Position numbers and translations under genes: made by a program
In this document: positions 17,513-26,005 of the stretch, piece after piece
How positions within the stretch are numbered: the stretch's first letter is position 1
Layout: each line of letters starts with the position of its first letter
Notes under the pieces: generated by a model
What the model was told of the DNA's origin: nothing
The model's database searches: none
Seen by the model: the letters and a program-made list of their open reading frames with translations, nothing else
NCBI GenBank assembly: GCA_023398575.1
Contig: JAEWSC010000045.1
Coordinates: 1-64,000 of the forward strand
Direction of reading: 5' to 3'
From: Bacillota bacterium
GTDB lineage: Bacteria > Bacillota > Clostridia > Christensenellales > Aristaeellaceae
Length of the DNA: 64,000 bases

Positions 17513-17643
17513 CCAATCATCTCCTCTTTTTCCGTTTCCGGTACATCCTATGCACAGTGAAAAGCGGAGTGCGCAAATGGGAGGATGAAGAAATCTGCAA
17601 GTGTTGCATGCATGCCGCAGCACTTACTTTTTTTGATTGCCTA

Positions 17644-17672
17644 TTGACAGCCTAACTACTGTGTGATACGAT
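17644..17672 (+). promoter_or_regulatory. Promoter of padR-DUF1048-ABC operon
   Basis: -35 TTGACA (17644-17649), 17-bp spacer, -10 TACGAT (17667-17672). Confidence 0.8.
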
Positions 17673-17681
17673 ATAGCGGTA

Positions 17682-17715
17682 CTAAGTAATACTGCATATC
17701 AGCAGTGCTTATTAG
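17682..17715. promoter_or_regulatory. Imperfect dyad, likely PadR operator
   Basis: CTAAGTAATACTGC and GCAGTGCTTATTAG face each other across ATATCA, with 10 of 14 positions symmetric. It lies just downstream of the promoter and before padR, where an autoregulating PadR repressor would bind. Confidence 0.6.
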
Positions 17716-17730
17716 AAGGTGGTATACGTC

Positions 17731-18057
17731 ATGGAAAACCTAACCGAAATGCTCAAGGGTGTGTTGGAAGGCTGCGTTCTTGAAATTATCAGCAGGGGTG
17801 ATACCTACGGTTACGAGATCACCCGCAAGCTTAACGCTTTAGGATTTTCCGATGTGGTGGAAGGAACGGTGTACACCATACTGCTGCGGCTTGAAAAAAA
17901 CAACCTGGTGCAGATCACCAAGAAAGCCTCCGACCTGGGGCCGCCGCGCAAATTTTTTTCGCTCAACAGCGCGGGCCGCGACGAGCTGCGCAGGTTCTGG
18001 GGAAAATGGGAATTTGTATCCTCCAAAATCAACGAGCTAAAGGAGAAAATAGAATGA
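17731..18057 (+). CDS. PadR-family transcriptional regulator
   Basis: A 108-residue winged-helix repressor of the PadR family. It has LEGCVLEIISRGDTYGYEI, the recognition region VVEGTVYTILLRLEKNNLV and the wing PPRKFFSLNSAGRDEL. The start at 17731 follows AGAAGGTGG; an ATG at 17719 overlaps that site. It heads a five-gene operon whose next gene overlaps its stop (ATGA). PadR proteins commonly repress their own drug-efflux operon and release DNA on binding the drug. A dyad at 17682-17715 is a likely site. The inducing ligand is unknown. Confidence 0.92.
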   Translation: MENLTEMLKGVLEGCVLEIISRGDTYGYEITRKLNALGFSDVVEGTVYTILLRLEKNNLVQITKKASDLGPPRKFFSLNSAGRDELRRFWGKWEFVSSKINELKEKIE

Positions 18058-18401
18058 ACTTTTGGGAAAAGATTACCGGCAGCGATATGACCAAAGAAAT
18101 GAAAGCCTTTGAAGCCCGTGCAAAAAAGCTGCCGGCTGCGTATCGGGCTGCATGGGAAGAAATCAAAACCAACCTTTGGGGGTATTCCAACCTAAGCGGC
18201 CGCAACCTCATGCCGATTTTTGACGGGGTGCTTGGCCTGCTGGAAGAAACAGCGGCAGACGGTCAAAGCATACAAGAGGTGCTGGGTGAGGATATCAAGG
18301 GCTTCTGCTTAGCGCTGGCCGGCGAAGAAGGGGCAATGTCGTACCGCGACAAGTGGCGGGCCCAGCTTAATCACAGCATTGCCAAGAAACTGGGCAAGTA
18401 G
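18054..18401 (+). CDS. DUF1048 protein (first copy)
   Basis: A 115-residue helical soluble protein of the DUF1048 family, beginning MNFWEKITGSDMTKEMKAFE. It overlaps the padR stop by 4 bp, so translation is coupled. DUF1048 proteins are encoded almost always beside PadR regulators and ABC exporters. Their role is not established; they may act as small accessory or adaptor proteins. A paralogue follows after 9 bp and shares ARAKKLPxxYRxxxxEI-like and GLLEE segments at the matching positions. Confidence 0.85.
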   Translation: MNFWEKITGSDMTKEMKAFEARAKKLPAAYRAAWEEIKTNLWGYSNLSGRNLMPIFDGVLGLLEETAADGQSIQEVLGEDIKGFCLALAGEEGAMSYRDKWRAQLNHSIAKKLGK

Positions 18402-18410
18402 GAGGACGCT

Positions 18411-18755
18411 ATGAGAATACAAGATATCATCGAAGGCAAAAGAGAATGGCGGGCACACATGGCCCGGGTCAAAGCGCTGCCGCAGGATTATCAGATCGTG
18501 TATAAAGAGATTCAAAAATATCTTTATAAGGTCGGCCCGGTGGAGCTGACCGAAGGAACGGGCTTGCTGGCAGGAATCGTCGACCTTTTTGCAGAGGGCG
18601 CAGCCATGGGCAAAGGCGTGCTGGAAGTAACGGGCAGCGACGTGGCGGCTTTCTGCGACGAGCTGATCAAGGATTCAAAAACGTACGCCGATATCTGTCA
18701 GGAAACGTCTGCCCAATCGGTCAGCAAGGCCATGAAAAAGGTGACAGACAAATAA
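18411..18755 (+). CDS. DUF1048 protein (second copy)
   Basis: A 114-residue paralogue of the preceding protein. MARVKALPQDYQIVYKEIQKY aligns with its neighbour's ARAKKLPAAYRAAWEEI, and both end in a charged helix (here SVSKAMKKV). Its ribosome site is AGGAGG at 18402-18407, and it is followed after 20 bp by the ABC ATPase gene. The tandem pair suggests a heterodimer, which is inference. No membrane segment or signal peptide. Confidence 0.83.
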   Translation: MRIQDIIEGKREWRAHMARVKALPQDYQIVYKEIQKYLYKVGPVELTEGTGLLAGIVDLFAEGAAMGKGVLEVTGSDVAAFCDELIKDSKTYADICQETSAQSVSKAMKKVTDK

Positions 18756-18775
18756 AGGGGAAAGGAGCTGACAGT

Positions 18776-19534
18776 ATGGAAAACGCGATTTACGTAAAAG
18801 GGCTGCAAAAGTCCTACAAGAAGCTTTCGGTTTTAAAGGGCGTGGATATGCAGGTGGAGAAAGGCAGTATTTTCGCCCTGCTCGGGTCCAACGGTGCGGG
18901 AAAGACAACAGTTGTCAAAATCCTATGCACACTGCTTACCATGGATGGTGGAACCGCCGCTGTGAACGGATTTGATGTTGCGGCAAAGCCGGATGAGGTG
19001 CGCCGCTCCATCAGCCTCACCGGGCAGTTCGCCGCCGTGGACGAAATCTTGACCGGCCGGGAAAACCTTACCATGATTGCCAGGCTTCGGCATGTTGCGC
19101 ATCCGCAAAAGGCAGCGGATGAGCTGCTGATGCGCTTTGGTCTTTTAGATGCCGCCGGCCGCAGGGTATCCACCTATTCGGGCGGCATGCGCCGCAGGCT
19201 GGACATTGCCATGAGCCTGGTGGGAAAGCCGCAGCTTATTTTCTTGGATGAGCCGACCACAGGGCTGGACCCCGAAGGCCGCATGGAGGTGTGGAATACG
19301 GTCAAGGAGCTTGCCAAGGGCGGCACTACCGTATTTTTGACCACACAATATCTGGAAGAGGCGGAGCAGCTTGCAGACAAAATCGCCATACTGCATGAGG
19401 GAAGGATTATTTCCAGCGGCACGCTGACGGAGCTGAAAAGCCTGTTCCCGCCCGCAAAAGTGGAGTATGTGCAAAAGCAGCCGACGTTGGAAGAAATCTT
19501 CCTGGCTATCATCGGCAAAAAGGAGGTCATGTAA
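18776..19534 (+). CDS. ABC exporter ATP-binding protein (DrrA-like)
   Basis: A 252-residue ABC ATPase. Walker A is LGSNGAGKTTVVKIL, the Q-loop is SLTGQFAAVDE, the signature is YSGGMRRRLD, Walker B is LIFLDEPTTGLDP and the switch His is replaced by Gln in TTQYLEEAE. The C-terminal tail is short. This matches the daunorubicin-type (DrrA) drug-export group; the Gln in the H-loop region is usual in that group. It powers the permease encoded next, with no gap between stop and start. A substrate cannot be deduced. Confidence 0.93.
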   Translation: MENAIYVKGLQKSYKKLSVLKGVDMQVEKGSIFALLGSNGAGKTTVVKILCTLLTMDGGTAAVNGFDVAAKPDEVRRSISLTGQFAAVDEILTGRENLTMIARLRHVAHPQKAADELLMRFGLLDAAGRRVSTYSGGMRRRLDIAMSLVGKPQLIFLDEPTTGLDPEGRMEVWNTVKELAKGGTTVFLTTQYLEEAEQLADKIAILHEGRIISSGTLTELKSLFPPAKVEYVQKQPTLEEIFLAIIGKKEVM

Positions 19535-20305
19535 ATGCAATTGGGGAGAAACCACTATTTCAGCGATATGAGCGTTATGCTCGGCCGTTCCATGCGCCAT
19601 ATTTTTCGCAGCATGGATACCATTATCACCGTCGCCATCACACCCATTGCCATGATGCTTTTGTTTGTGTACGTGTTTGGCGGCGCGATACAAACCGGTA
19701 CAGACAACTATGTAAACTATCTGCTGCCCGGCATTCTGCTGATCGCCATTGCCAGCGGCATTGCGTATACGGCATACCGTTTGTTTATGGATATGCAGCG
19801 GGGTATTTTTGAAAGGTTCCACTCCATGCCCATTGCCCGCTCAGCCGCGCTGTGGGGCCACGTGCTGACATCCCTTGTTTCCAACGCCATTTCGGTCGTT
19901 GTCATCCTTCTCGTTGCGCTGCTGATGGGCTTTCGTTCATCGGCCGGTGTCCTTGCCTGGCTTGCGGTCGCCGGCATATTGGCGCTATTTACGCTGGCCC
20001 TGACCTGGATCGCCGCCATCGCCGGGCTGAAGGCAAAAGCAGTGGATGGTGCCAGCGCCTTCTCCTACCCGCTGATCTTCCTGCCGTTCATCAGCTCAGC
20101 CTTCGTTCCCACCGATTCCATGCCGGGACCTGTCCGCGCCTTTGCCCAAAACCAGCCGGTAACTTCCATTGTCAACGCCATCCGCGCCTTGCTGGCAGGG
20201 CAGCCTGTGGGCAATGACATTTGGATTGCACTTGCCTGGTGCTTGGGGATTCTGATTATCGCGTATGCGTTTGCCATGCGGATATACAAGCGCAAAGCCG
20301 CATAA
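19535..20305 (+). CDS. ABC-2 type exporter permease (DrrB-like)
   Basis: A 256-residue integral membrane protein with about six transmembrane segments in the ABC-2 fold. Typical features are the amphipathic start SMRHIFRSMDTI, the MQRGIFERFHSMPIARSAALWG loop and the late FLPFISSAFVPTDSMPGPVRAFAQNQPVTSIVNAIRAL segment, the latter two hallmarks of DrrB-like permeases. It begins immediately after the ATPase stop and is the last gene of the PadR operon, followed by two hairpin terminators. Likely exports a hydrophobic drug or lipid-like compound. Confidence 0.92.
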   Translation: MQLGRNHYFSDMSVMLGRSMRHIFRSMDTIITVAITPIAMMLLFVYVFGGAIQTGTDNYVNYLLPGILLIAIASGIAYTAYRLFMDMQRGIFERFHSMPIARSAALWGHVLTSLVSNAISVVVILLVALLMGFRSSAGVLAWLAVAGILALFTLALTWIAAIAGLKAKAVDGASAFSYPLIFLPFISSAFVPTDSMPGPVRAFAQNQPVTSIVNAIRALLAGQPVGNDIWIALAWCLGILIIAYAFAMRIYKRKAA

Positions 20306-20327
20306 TGCCCCATTCCCTTTTTCAGCA

Positions 20328-20350
20328 AAACCCCGGCGGCGCCGGGGTTA
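20328..20350 (+). terminator. GC-rich hairpin after exporter operon
   Basis: AACCCCGGC and GCCGGGGTT pair around GGC. There is no strong T-run directly behind it; a second terminator follows at once. Confidence 0.6.
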
Positions 20351-20353
20351 GCG

Positions 20354-20394
20354 TATCAAAAAAGTGGCGCTGCCACTTTTTTGAGTTTCTCCCT
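20354..20394 (+). terminator. Second terminator, related to the gdhA terminator
   Basis: CAAAAAAGTGGC and GCCACTTTTTTG pair perfectly around GCT, followed by AGTTTCTCCC. Both the core and the tail match the gdhA terminator at 10328-10366. Confidence 0.85.
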
Positions 20395-20428
20395 CGCTGC
20401 TACTTTTCTGTGGCTAGCTGCTATATGG

Positions 20429-20977
20429 CTATGAAACAACATCCAATTGCCCAGTCCTAGGGTCCATTACATAGCCGGAGCAGAGCACATCCTTGGGCAC
20501 AAGGGGATGGTTTTCGATCACCTTCATGGTCTTTTTCACCGATTCAGCCGGGTCCGCAAAGCCCTTGAGCCATTCATTGATGTCGATGTTAAAATAGCGG
20601 ATGAACTCAAGGTCTTCTTCTTTTACACCTCGCAGCAGCATCTTCTCGGTCATGGCTTGGGTATTGATATTTTGCATTCCGCAATCGTAATGGCCGATCA
20701 CAAATATTTCATTGACGCCAAGCTCATAGATACACACAAGCAAGCTGCGCATGACGCTACCAAAGGGATGGTTAATAATGCCTCCGGCATTTTTAATAAT
20801 TTTGGCATCTCCATTTCTCAAATTCAACGCGGCAGGCAGCAGCTCGATCAAGCGGGTATCCATACAAGTCAGGATGGCGACCTTTCTTTCCGGAAACTTG
20901 GTTGTCACAAAGCGTTCATATTCCTTGTTCGCAACGAACGATTGGTTAAATGTAAGCATTTCTTGACGATAGGACAC
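20429..20977 (-). CDS. Beta-class carbonic anhydrase
   Basis: A 182-residue enzyme that hydrates CO2 to bicarbonate. The zinc site is Cys in ILTCMDTRL (with its Asp-Arg dyad) and His/Cys in VIGHYDCGM. The linking NAGGIINHPFGSVMRSL segment is typical of the small beta class. The start is a GTG at 20977 with GGAGGGCTGATT before it. It stands alone on the minus strand between the exporter operon and the AraC gene. It probably supplies bicarbonate to carboxylases; location is cytoplasmic. The length is normal for the short clade. Confidence 0.93.
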   Translation of the reverse strand: MSYRQEMLTFNQSFVANKEYERFVTTKFPERKVAILTCMDTRLIELLPAALNLRNGDAKIIKNAGGIINHPFGSVMRSLLVCIYELGVNEIFVIGHYDCGMQNINTQAMTEKMLLRGVKEEDLEFIRYFNIDINEWLKGFADPAESVKKTMKVIENHPLVPKDVLCSGYVMDPRTGQLDVVS

Positions 20978-21212
20978 AATCAGCCCTCCGCACTTGATTA
21001 TTGTTTTATAAACATTCTCCAGCTACTATTATAAACATGCATTTTCATAAGTCAATATGCCGGATGGTGTCAACCAAATATTCCAAGCGCATCAATGTCA
21101 TTCCCTTCGCCTCGATCTTTTTTTCAAATTCCGCGCGCTGATGCTCTTCATCTGCTATAATACATGCATACATCATGAGATCACAAAACGCATACCAAAA
21201 GGATGGAATCTG

Positions 21213-22190
21213 ATGGAATCCTATAGCCTGTATGATCAAGAGATTCAAACGGGAGATTATTGGGCGACAGTGGAAGCCTGCTATTCACGCACATTGGAAG
21301 GCTTTAAAATGTCTCCGCATTATCACGCCAGAATGGAAATTATGTATGTGCTCAAGGGAACCTGCCGCATACACATTCTTCAATTCTCCCGCGACAACAG
21401 ATACAAAACCATGAAGGTCACCGGCCGCCATGTGGAAAACCTGGGCCCGGGGGAATATATTCTGCTGGATACAGGCATTCTGCACGCGCTTGAAGTACCG
21501 CAGAACTGCTATATAGCCAATGTCGAGTTCTCGATCCGCCAGGAAGACTGTACCGCCATAACCATTGAAAGCCTCTGCAAATCATCTGATGATTTCAGAA
21601 ATTTGGTGGAGAATGGACGGCCTGTTTTGCGTGGTGTGGATATATCCGGAAACATGTACGCTGCGCTGTCACAAGTGATAGAGTGCTTTGCCTCCTGCCA
21701 GCAGCGAGTCTCCCAGCGGGCGCTGATTGATACGGCGCTTGCCCATCTTCTGACTCGCTTTGCACAAGAAAACCAGGAAGCGACCAGCAGTGTACATTTG
21801 CTGTTGCATGTAAAAAAAGCATTGATGCTCCTGCATGACCGGCTGCAGGAAGATGTCAGAATAAATGACATCGCGAAAGAAATTGGGATCAACCCCTCCT
21901 ATTTGCAACGGATCTTCAAGCAAACAAACGGCCAGACCATGATTGAATACCTGAACACCATACGGGTTGAGCGTGCCAAGTTTATGCTATCCTGTACGGA
22001 AGACCCCATCGTAGACATCGCGGTCAGCGTGGGCTATAACTCCAGGCAGCATTTCTCCCATGTATTCACCACGATTACTGGCGTATCCCCACAAGAGTAT
22101 CGAAAAAGCAGCCTAAAACATCAGAAACGTCAGCTTTACATGTTTGACAATATTGTGGATGAGTTTCTGGATCAAGAATCAGAAATGTAA
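21213..22190 (+). CDS. AraC-family regulator of the GH4 sugar operon
   Basis: A 325-residue regulator. The N-terminal cupin domain (about 20-110) has PHYHARMEIMYVLKG and LGPGEYILLDTGILHAL. The C-terminal double helix-turn-helix has INDIAKEIGINPSYLQRIFKQTNGQTM and IVDIAVSVGYNSRQHFSHVF, ending with the signature GVSPQEYRK. The start at 21213 follows AAAAGGATGG; the open frame extends upstream to 21057 without another ribosome site. It is followed by 400 bp and then the alpha-galactosidase and transporter genes on the same strand. It most likely activates them in response to the imported sugar. Confidence 0.9.
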   Translation: MESYSLYDQEIQTGDYWATVEACYSRTLEGFKMSPHYHARMEIMYVLKGTCRIHILQFSRDNRYKTMKVTGRHVENLGPGEYILLDTGILHALEVPQNCYIANVEFSIRQEDCTAITIESLCKSSDDFRNLVENGRPVLRGVDISGNMYAALSQVIECFASCQQRVSQRALIDTALAHLLTRFAQENQEATSSVHLLLHVKKALMLLHDRLQEDVRINDIAKEIGINPSYLQRIFKQTNGQTMIEYLNTIRVERAKFMLSCTEDPIVDIAVSVGYNSRQHFSHVFTTITGVSPQEYRKSSLKHQKRQLYMFDNIVDEFLDQESEM

Positions 22191-22592
22191 ACATATAAAA
22201 TCAAGTAAGCATTGTGTAAAAGAAATGCTATCTTCCCCTGATGCATTACCAAAAATGTCAGAATATATTGCATTATAGTCCTGTGTGGTCAAAATTTATT
22301 CCACCTGCCAGCCTCGCTTATAGTATGATACCTTCAATGGGATGTACGCAGCGTTCATTCAAATTGAAGGGAGTCATTAGGCAAGGCTGTTTCGGCGTGA
22401 ACCGAGTGTGGTTCTGTTGCTTTTGCCACAGGATGAAAAGGAAATAATAGCATAATAGCTCAATATTGACCGTACGATGATACATACACCCGTGTTCGCA
22501 TCCGTCCGTGTTTATATCGTTGATGCAGCATGATACCCGGATGACCGGTTCTTAAAGATAACGAATGCAACCAATGAGTGAGGGATGATTCT
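22191..22592. other. Long leader/intergenic region before GH4 gene
   Basis: No convincing gene in 400 bp. Visible elements: a weak promoter-like pair (TTATTC 22296-22301, 17 bp, TATAGT 22319-22324), and an inverted repeat CCTTCAAT (22331-22338) / ATTGAAGG (22363-22370) just downstream of it that could be an AraC or repressor site. The remaining 220 bp would be an untranslated leader. Confidence 0.5.
22296..22324 (+). promoter_or_regulatory. Candidate promoter of GH4 sugar operon
   Basis: -35 TTATTC, 17-bp spacer, -10 TATAGT. The poor -35 would suit an activator-dependent promoter. Confidence 0.35.
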
Positions 22593-24104
22593 ATGTCGTT
22601 TAAAGTTACGTTTATTGGGGCAGGCAGCCTTGGTTTTACCCGTGCGTTATTGACAGATATCCTTTCCGTACCGGAGTTTCATGATATAGAAGTTGCTTTT
22701 ACAGATATCAGCCAGCATAATCTGGACATGGTTACCCAATTGTGCCAGCGCGACATTGATATGAATGGGCTGAAAATCAAAATTCATGCCACCACCAACC
22801 GCCGTGAAGCGCTGACAGGCGCCAAGTACGTCATCAACAGCGTGCGTATCGGCGGCCTGGAGGCCTTTGCCACAGACATCAACATCCCCTTAAAGTACGG
22901 CGTAGACCAGTGCGTTGGCGACACGCTTTGCGTAGGCGGCATTATGTACGGCCAGCGCGTAGTCGCGGCCATGATGGACTTTTGCAAGGACATGCGCGAA
23001 GTGTGCGCGCCTGACGTGCTGCACTTAAACTACTCCAACCCCAACGCCATGGTGACCTGGGCCTGCAACACTTATGGCGGCATCAACACCATTGGCCTGT
23101 GCCACGGTGTACAGCACGGGCATGAGCAGATTGCCAAGGCCCTGGGCTATAAAAAAGAAGAAGTGGACATCATTTGCGCCGGCCTCAACCATCAAACCTG
23201 GTACATCTCCGTCAAGCATAACGGCCAGAGCTTACTGGATCAGATTCTGCCCGCCTTTGAAAAGGACGAGTACCTATCCCGCACGGAGAAGGTGCGTATC
23301 GACATTCTGCGCCGATTCGGCTACTACTCCACCGAGTCCAACGGCCATCTGAGCGAATACCTGGCCTGGTACAGGAAGCGCCCGGAGGAATTGATGAACT
23401 GGATCGACGTGCAGCAAGACTCCTGGATCAGCTGGATCAACGGTGAAACTGCCGGTTATCTGCGCGTGTGCACCGAGGGCCGCAATTGGTTTGAAGTGGA
23501 CTTCCCCAATTGGCTCAAAGAGCCGCCGAAAAATTACGACGGCACCAACCGGGGCAGCGAGCATGGTTCCTATATTATTGAAGGCTTGGAAACCGGCCGT
23601 ACCTACAGGGGCCATTTCAATGTCATCAACCATGGAGCTATCACCAATTTGCCGGATGACTGCGTGGTAGAAGTGCCTGGTTATGTTAACTTTAACGGCG
23701 TGCAAATCCCGCAGGTAGGCGATTTGCCGCTGGGGTGTGCCGCCATCTGCGCCCAATCCGTCAGCGTGCAGCGTATGGCCGTCAAGGCCGCGGTCACCGG
23801 CGATGCCGATCTGCTCAAACAAGCCGTGCTGCTTGACCCCCTGACCGGCGCGGTCTGCAACCCGCCGGAGGTATGGCAGATGGTGGATGAAATGCTCATC
23901 GCCCAAGCAGAGTGGCTGCCCCAATATAAAGAAGCGATTACAAAGGCCCAGGAGCGTTTTGCGCAGGGCAACCTGCTTCCCACCAAGGATGGCTATATGG
24001 GCGCGGCCCGCTTGAACATTAAGAGCGTTGAGCAGATGAGTGAGGACAAGGCAAAATCACGGGCCATGTCCAGCGCCGCGGCCAAGGAAAACATAGAGAA
24101 CTAA
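22593..24104 (+). CDS. GH4 alpha-galactosidase (MelA-like)
   Basis: A 503-residue cytoplasmic glycosidase of family GH4, which uses NAD+ and a divalent metal in an oxidation-elimination mechanism. The nucleotide-binding start is VTFIGAGSLGFTRALLTD. The metal Cys is in GLCHGVQHG and the metal His in AGLNHQTW. DTLCVGGIMYGQR aligns with the DTLGPGGIMRALR segment of E. coli MelA, and the late VEVPGYV and PTKDGYMG regions fit too. Alpha-galactosidase is the best call, but other GH4 specificities (alpha-glucuronidase, alpha-glucosidase) are possible. The ATG at 22593 follows GAGTGAGGG. It should cleave the sugar imported by the transporter encoded directly downstream. Confidence 0.87.
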   Translation: MSFKVTFIGAGSLGFTRALLTDILSVPEFHDIEVAFTDISQHNLDMVTQLCQRDIDMNGLKIKIHATTNRREALTGAKYVINSVRIGGLEAFATDINIPLKYGVDQCVGDTLCVGGIMYGQRVVAAMMDFCKDMREVCAPDVLHLNYSNPNAMVTWACNTYGGINTIGLCHGVQHGHEQIAKALGYKKEEVDIICAGLNHQTWYISVKHNGQSLLDQILPAFEKDEYLSRTEKVRIDILRRFGYYSTESNGHLSEYLAWYRKRPEELMNWIDVQQDSWISWINGETAGYLRVCTEGRNWFEVDFPNWLKEPPKNYDGTNRGSEHGSYIIEGLETGRTYRGHFNVINHGAITNLPDDCVVEVPGYVNFNGVQIPQVGDLPLGCAAICAQSVSVQRMAVKAAVTGDADLLKQAVLLDPLTGAVCNPPEVWQMVDEMLIAQAEWLPQYKEAITKAQERFAQGNLLPTKDGYMGAARLNIKSVEQMSEDKAKSRAMSSAAAKENIEN

Positions 24105-24193
24105 GGCATGCCCCAAGGTAAACAGCGCGTGATATACGAAACCTGTTCTTAAGAGAATCACACGCTGTGCACATACACCCAGATGGGAATCAT

Positions 24194-24209
24194 TACCTTG
24201 TACAAGGTA
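24194..24209. promoter_or_regulatory. 16-bp palindrome upstream of solute-binding protein
   Basis: TACCTTGTACAAGGTA is a perfect palindrome. It covers TTGTAC (24198-24203), a candidate -35, with AGTTAT at 24221-24226 as candidate -10 after 17 bp. It may be a repressor site for the transporter genes. Confidence 0.45.
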
Positions 24210-24221
24210 TGGTGTGTTAAA

Positions 24222-24238
24222 GTTATCCTAGTGATAAC
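24222..24238. promoter_or_regulatory. Second dyad upstream of solute-binding protein
   Basis: GTTATC and GATAAC flank CTAGT, perfect 6-bp arms. It overlaps the candidate -10 region and lies about 20 bp before the start codon. Confidence 0.4.
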
Positions 24239-24259
24239 AATATAAGGGAGGAAAGCTTG

Positions 24260-25924
24260 ATGAACAAGGTGTCTAGGCAAGTTGTTTCGGTGCTCCTGGT
24301 AGTCATGATGTTACTGTCATTGACTCCGGCAATGGCCGAGCAAGCAGCAAAGGGAACCCGCGAAGCCCAACCCATCCCCGAAGGCGACTGGAGTGCCCCC
24401 TATACGACCGTGGTGAATATCACCACCGTTAAGGGCACCGGTATGGACCAGGTTTTTGAAAATGGCGACGACCAGCGCAACAACCCCTGGACCCGCGCAT
24501 GGTTGAATCAACTGGGTATCGAAGTGACCTACGACTGGATCGACGAAGGCAACACCCAGTATGACACCAAGCTCAACATGACCATCGCTTCCGGTACCCT
24601 GCCGGACGTGTTCAAGTGCAACTATGTCCAATTCCGTCAGTTGATGGAAGCGGGCCTTTTGCTGGACATTACCGATTATTACACCAACAACACCTCTCAG
24701 CGCATTCGCGACTACGAGAAAACCGATCCTGACACCATCAAGCAGAGCACGGTGGACGGCCGCATTTACGGCATTCCGGCGTATTACTACGGCATCATCG
24801 ACCAGCCCAAGTACATCTGGGTCCGCAAGGATTGGTACGAAGCCGCTGGCTCCCCCGCTCTGAAGACGGTGGAAGATTTCGAAAAGCTGGCCAAGAAGTT
24901 CATGGAAGATCACGGCGGATATGGCCTGGCCATCGAGAACAAGCTGGAAGACCTGTTCATGACTGGCCCCATGTTCAATGTATACCTTGGCAACCCTGCC
25001 AACGCCAACGCCCAGTACTTCTGGTACAAAGACGAAACCGGCCGCATCAAGGCTGGCATCGCCCACAAAGAGTTCAAGACCGCTTTGACCTACTGGGCCA
25101 AATGGTACCAGGAGGGCATTATCAGCCCCGACTTCGCCAACTTTGATGTCAACAAGATGAACCAGGACATCGTTAACGGCAAAGTAGGCATGCAGCCCTT
25201 CTATCAATGGCAGGGCTGGCTGAACGGGCCGAACCTTGTTGCCGCTCAGGGCAGCGAAAACGCCTACATGATCCCGCTTAACTTCCCCACCATCGATGGT
25301 AGCCAGGTGCAGGGCCAGATCGGCTTCCCCAACGGCCAGGTGATCGTGGTCAGCAAGACCTGCAAGAACCCCGCCGCCGCGATGAAGCTCTTGAGCTTTA
25401 CCGACAAAATCATGTTTGACCCCACCACCACGCTTACCGAAGAAGAATTCAAAGGCTATACAGACGGCCAGCGTGAACACGTACCCGGCGCGTTCGCCAT
25501 CATCGACCCGCAGGCTGACATGATCCAGTTCGAGCACGTTTTGAAAGCGCTGCAGACTGGTGATACCTCCGAGCTGTTCACCGCCGGCATGAAGAAAAAG
25601 TACGGCGACTCCATCAGCTGGCTGAACGAAAAGAACACCGGCGGCATTGGCGCCTACCTGCAGCAGGGCTTTGAAGGCTGCTCGTACTACAATGCCAAGT
25701 ACCTGATCGACAACAACTTCCTCAAGAAGACCGACATGTGGGGTCCGCCGCCCGCGGAATTCGACAAGACGGTCAACACCATTGACATCATCCTCAATGG
25801 CGTGATGGAAATCATCATGGGCGTGCAGCCTGTAGACTACTATGACACCGTGCTTGCCAACTGGTATGCCCAGGGCGGCCAGATCATGGAAGACGCTGTC
25901 AATGCACAGTACGGCACCAAGTAA
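24260..25924 (+). CDS. Sugar ABC transporter solute-binding protein (LplA-type)
   Basis: A 554-residue extracellular solute-binding protein of the long LplA/YtcQ type, which partners LplB/LplC permeases. The signal peptide (1-27, ending TPAMAEQ) fits signal peptidase I; there is no lipobox Cys, unlike most Gram-positive binding proteins. The mature protein has the expected NNPWTRAWLNQLGIEVTYDW and the YGIPAYYYGIIDQPKYIWVRKDW segment. The ATG at 24260 follows GGGAGGAAAGCTTG. An intrinsic terminator separates it from the permease genes, so it is probably made in excess. With the GH4 enzyme upstream, an alpha-galactoside is the likely ligand. Confidence 0.9.
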   Translation: MNKVSRQVVSVLLVVMMLLSLTPAMAEQAAKGTREAQPIPEGDWSAPYTTVVNITTVKGTGMDQVFENGDDQRNNPWTRAWLNQLGIEVTYDWIDEGNTQYDTKLNMTIASGTLPDVFKCNYVQFRQLMEAGLLLDITDYYTNNTSQRIRDYEKTDPDTIKQSTVDGRIYGIPAYYYGIIDQPKYIWVRKDWYEAAGSPALKTVEDFEKLAKKFMEDHGGYGLAIENKLEDLFMTGPMFNVYLGNPANANAQYFWYKDETGRIKAGIAHKEFKTALTYWAKWYQEGIISPDFANFDVNKMNQDIVNGKVGMQPFYQWQGWLNGPNLVAAQGSENAYMIPLNFPTIDGSQVQGQIGFPNGQVIVVSKTCKNPAAAMKLLSFTDKIMFDPTTTLTEEEFKGYTDGQREHVPGAFAIIDPQADMIQFEHVLKALQTGDTSELFTAGMKKKYGDSISWLNEKNTGGIGAYLQQGFEGCSYYNAKYLIDNNFLKKTDMWGPPPAEFDKTVNTIDIILNGVMEIIMGVQPVDYYDTVLANWYAQGGQIMEDAVNAQYGTK

Positions 25925-25951
25925 ATTGTGCCGGTACAGGTAACAACCAGG

Positions 25952-25992
25952 ATTCAGCGGCGGCATTTCGCCGCCGCTGAATTTTTTATTTT
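25952..25992 (+). terminator. Attenuating terminator between binding protein and permeases
   Basis: ATTCAGCGGCGGC and GCCGCCGCTGAAT pair perfectly over 13 bp around ATTTC, followed by TTTTTATTTT. It lies inside the operon, just before the ribosome site of the first permease, and probably lowers permease expression relative to the binding protein. Confidence 0.88.
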
Positions 25993-26005
25993 AGGAGGAG
26001 CGACC

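Noticed and set aside
22241..22447. 68-residue plus-strand frame in the GH4 leader
   Set aside because: Composition is atypical and no ribosome site precedes it; more likely untranslated leader.
24317..25966. 549-residue minus-strand open frame antisense to the solute-binding protein
   Set aside because: It arises from biased third positions of the real gene; its product has no family features and the plus-strand gene has a signal peptide and ribosome site.
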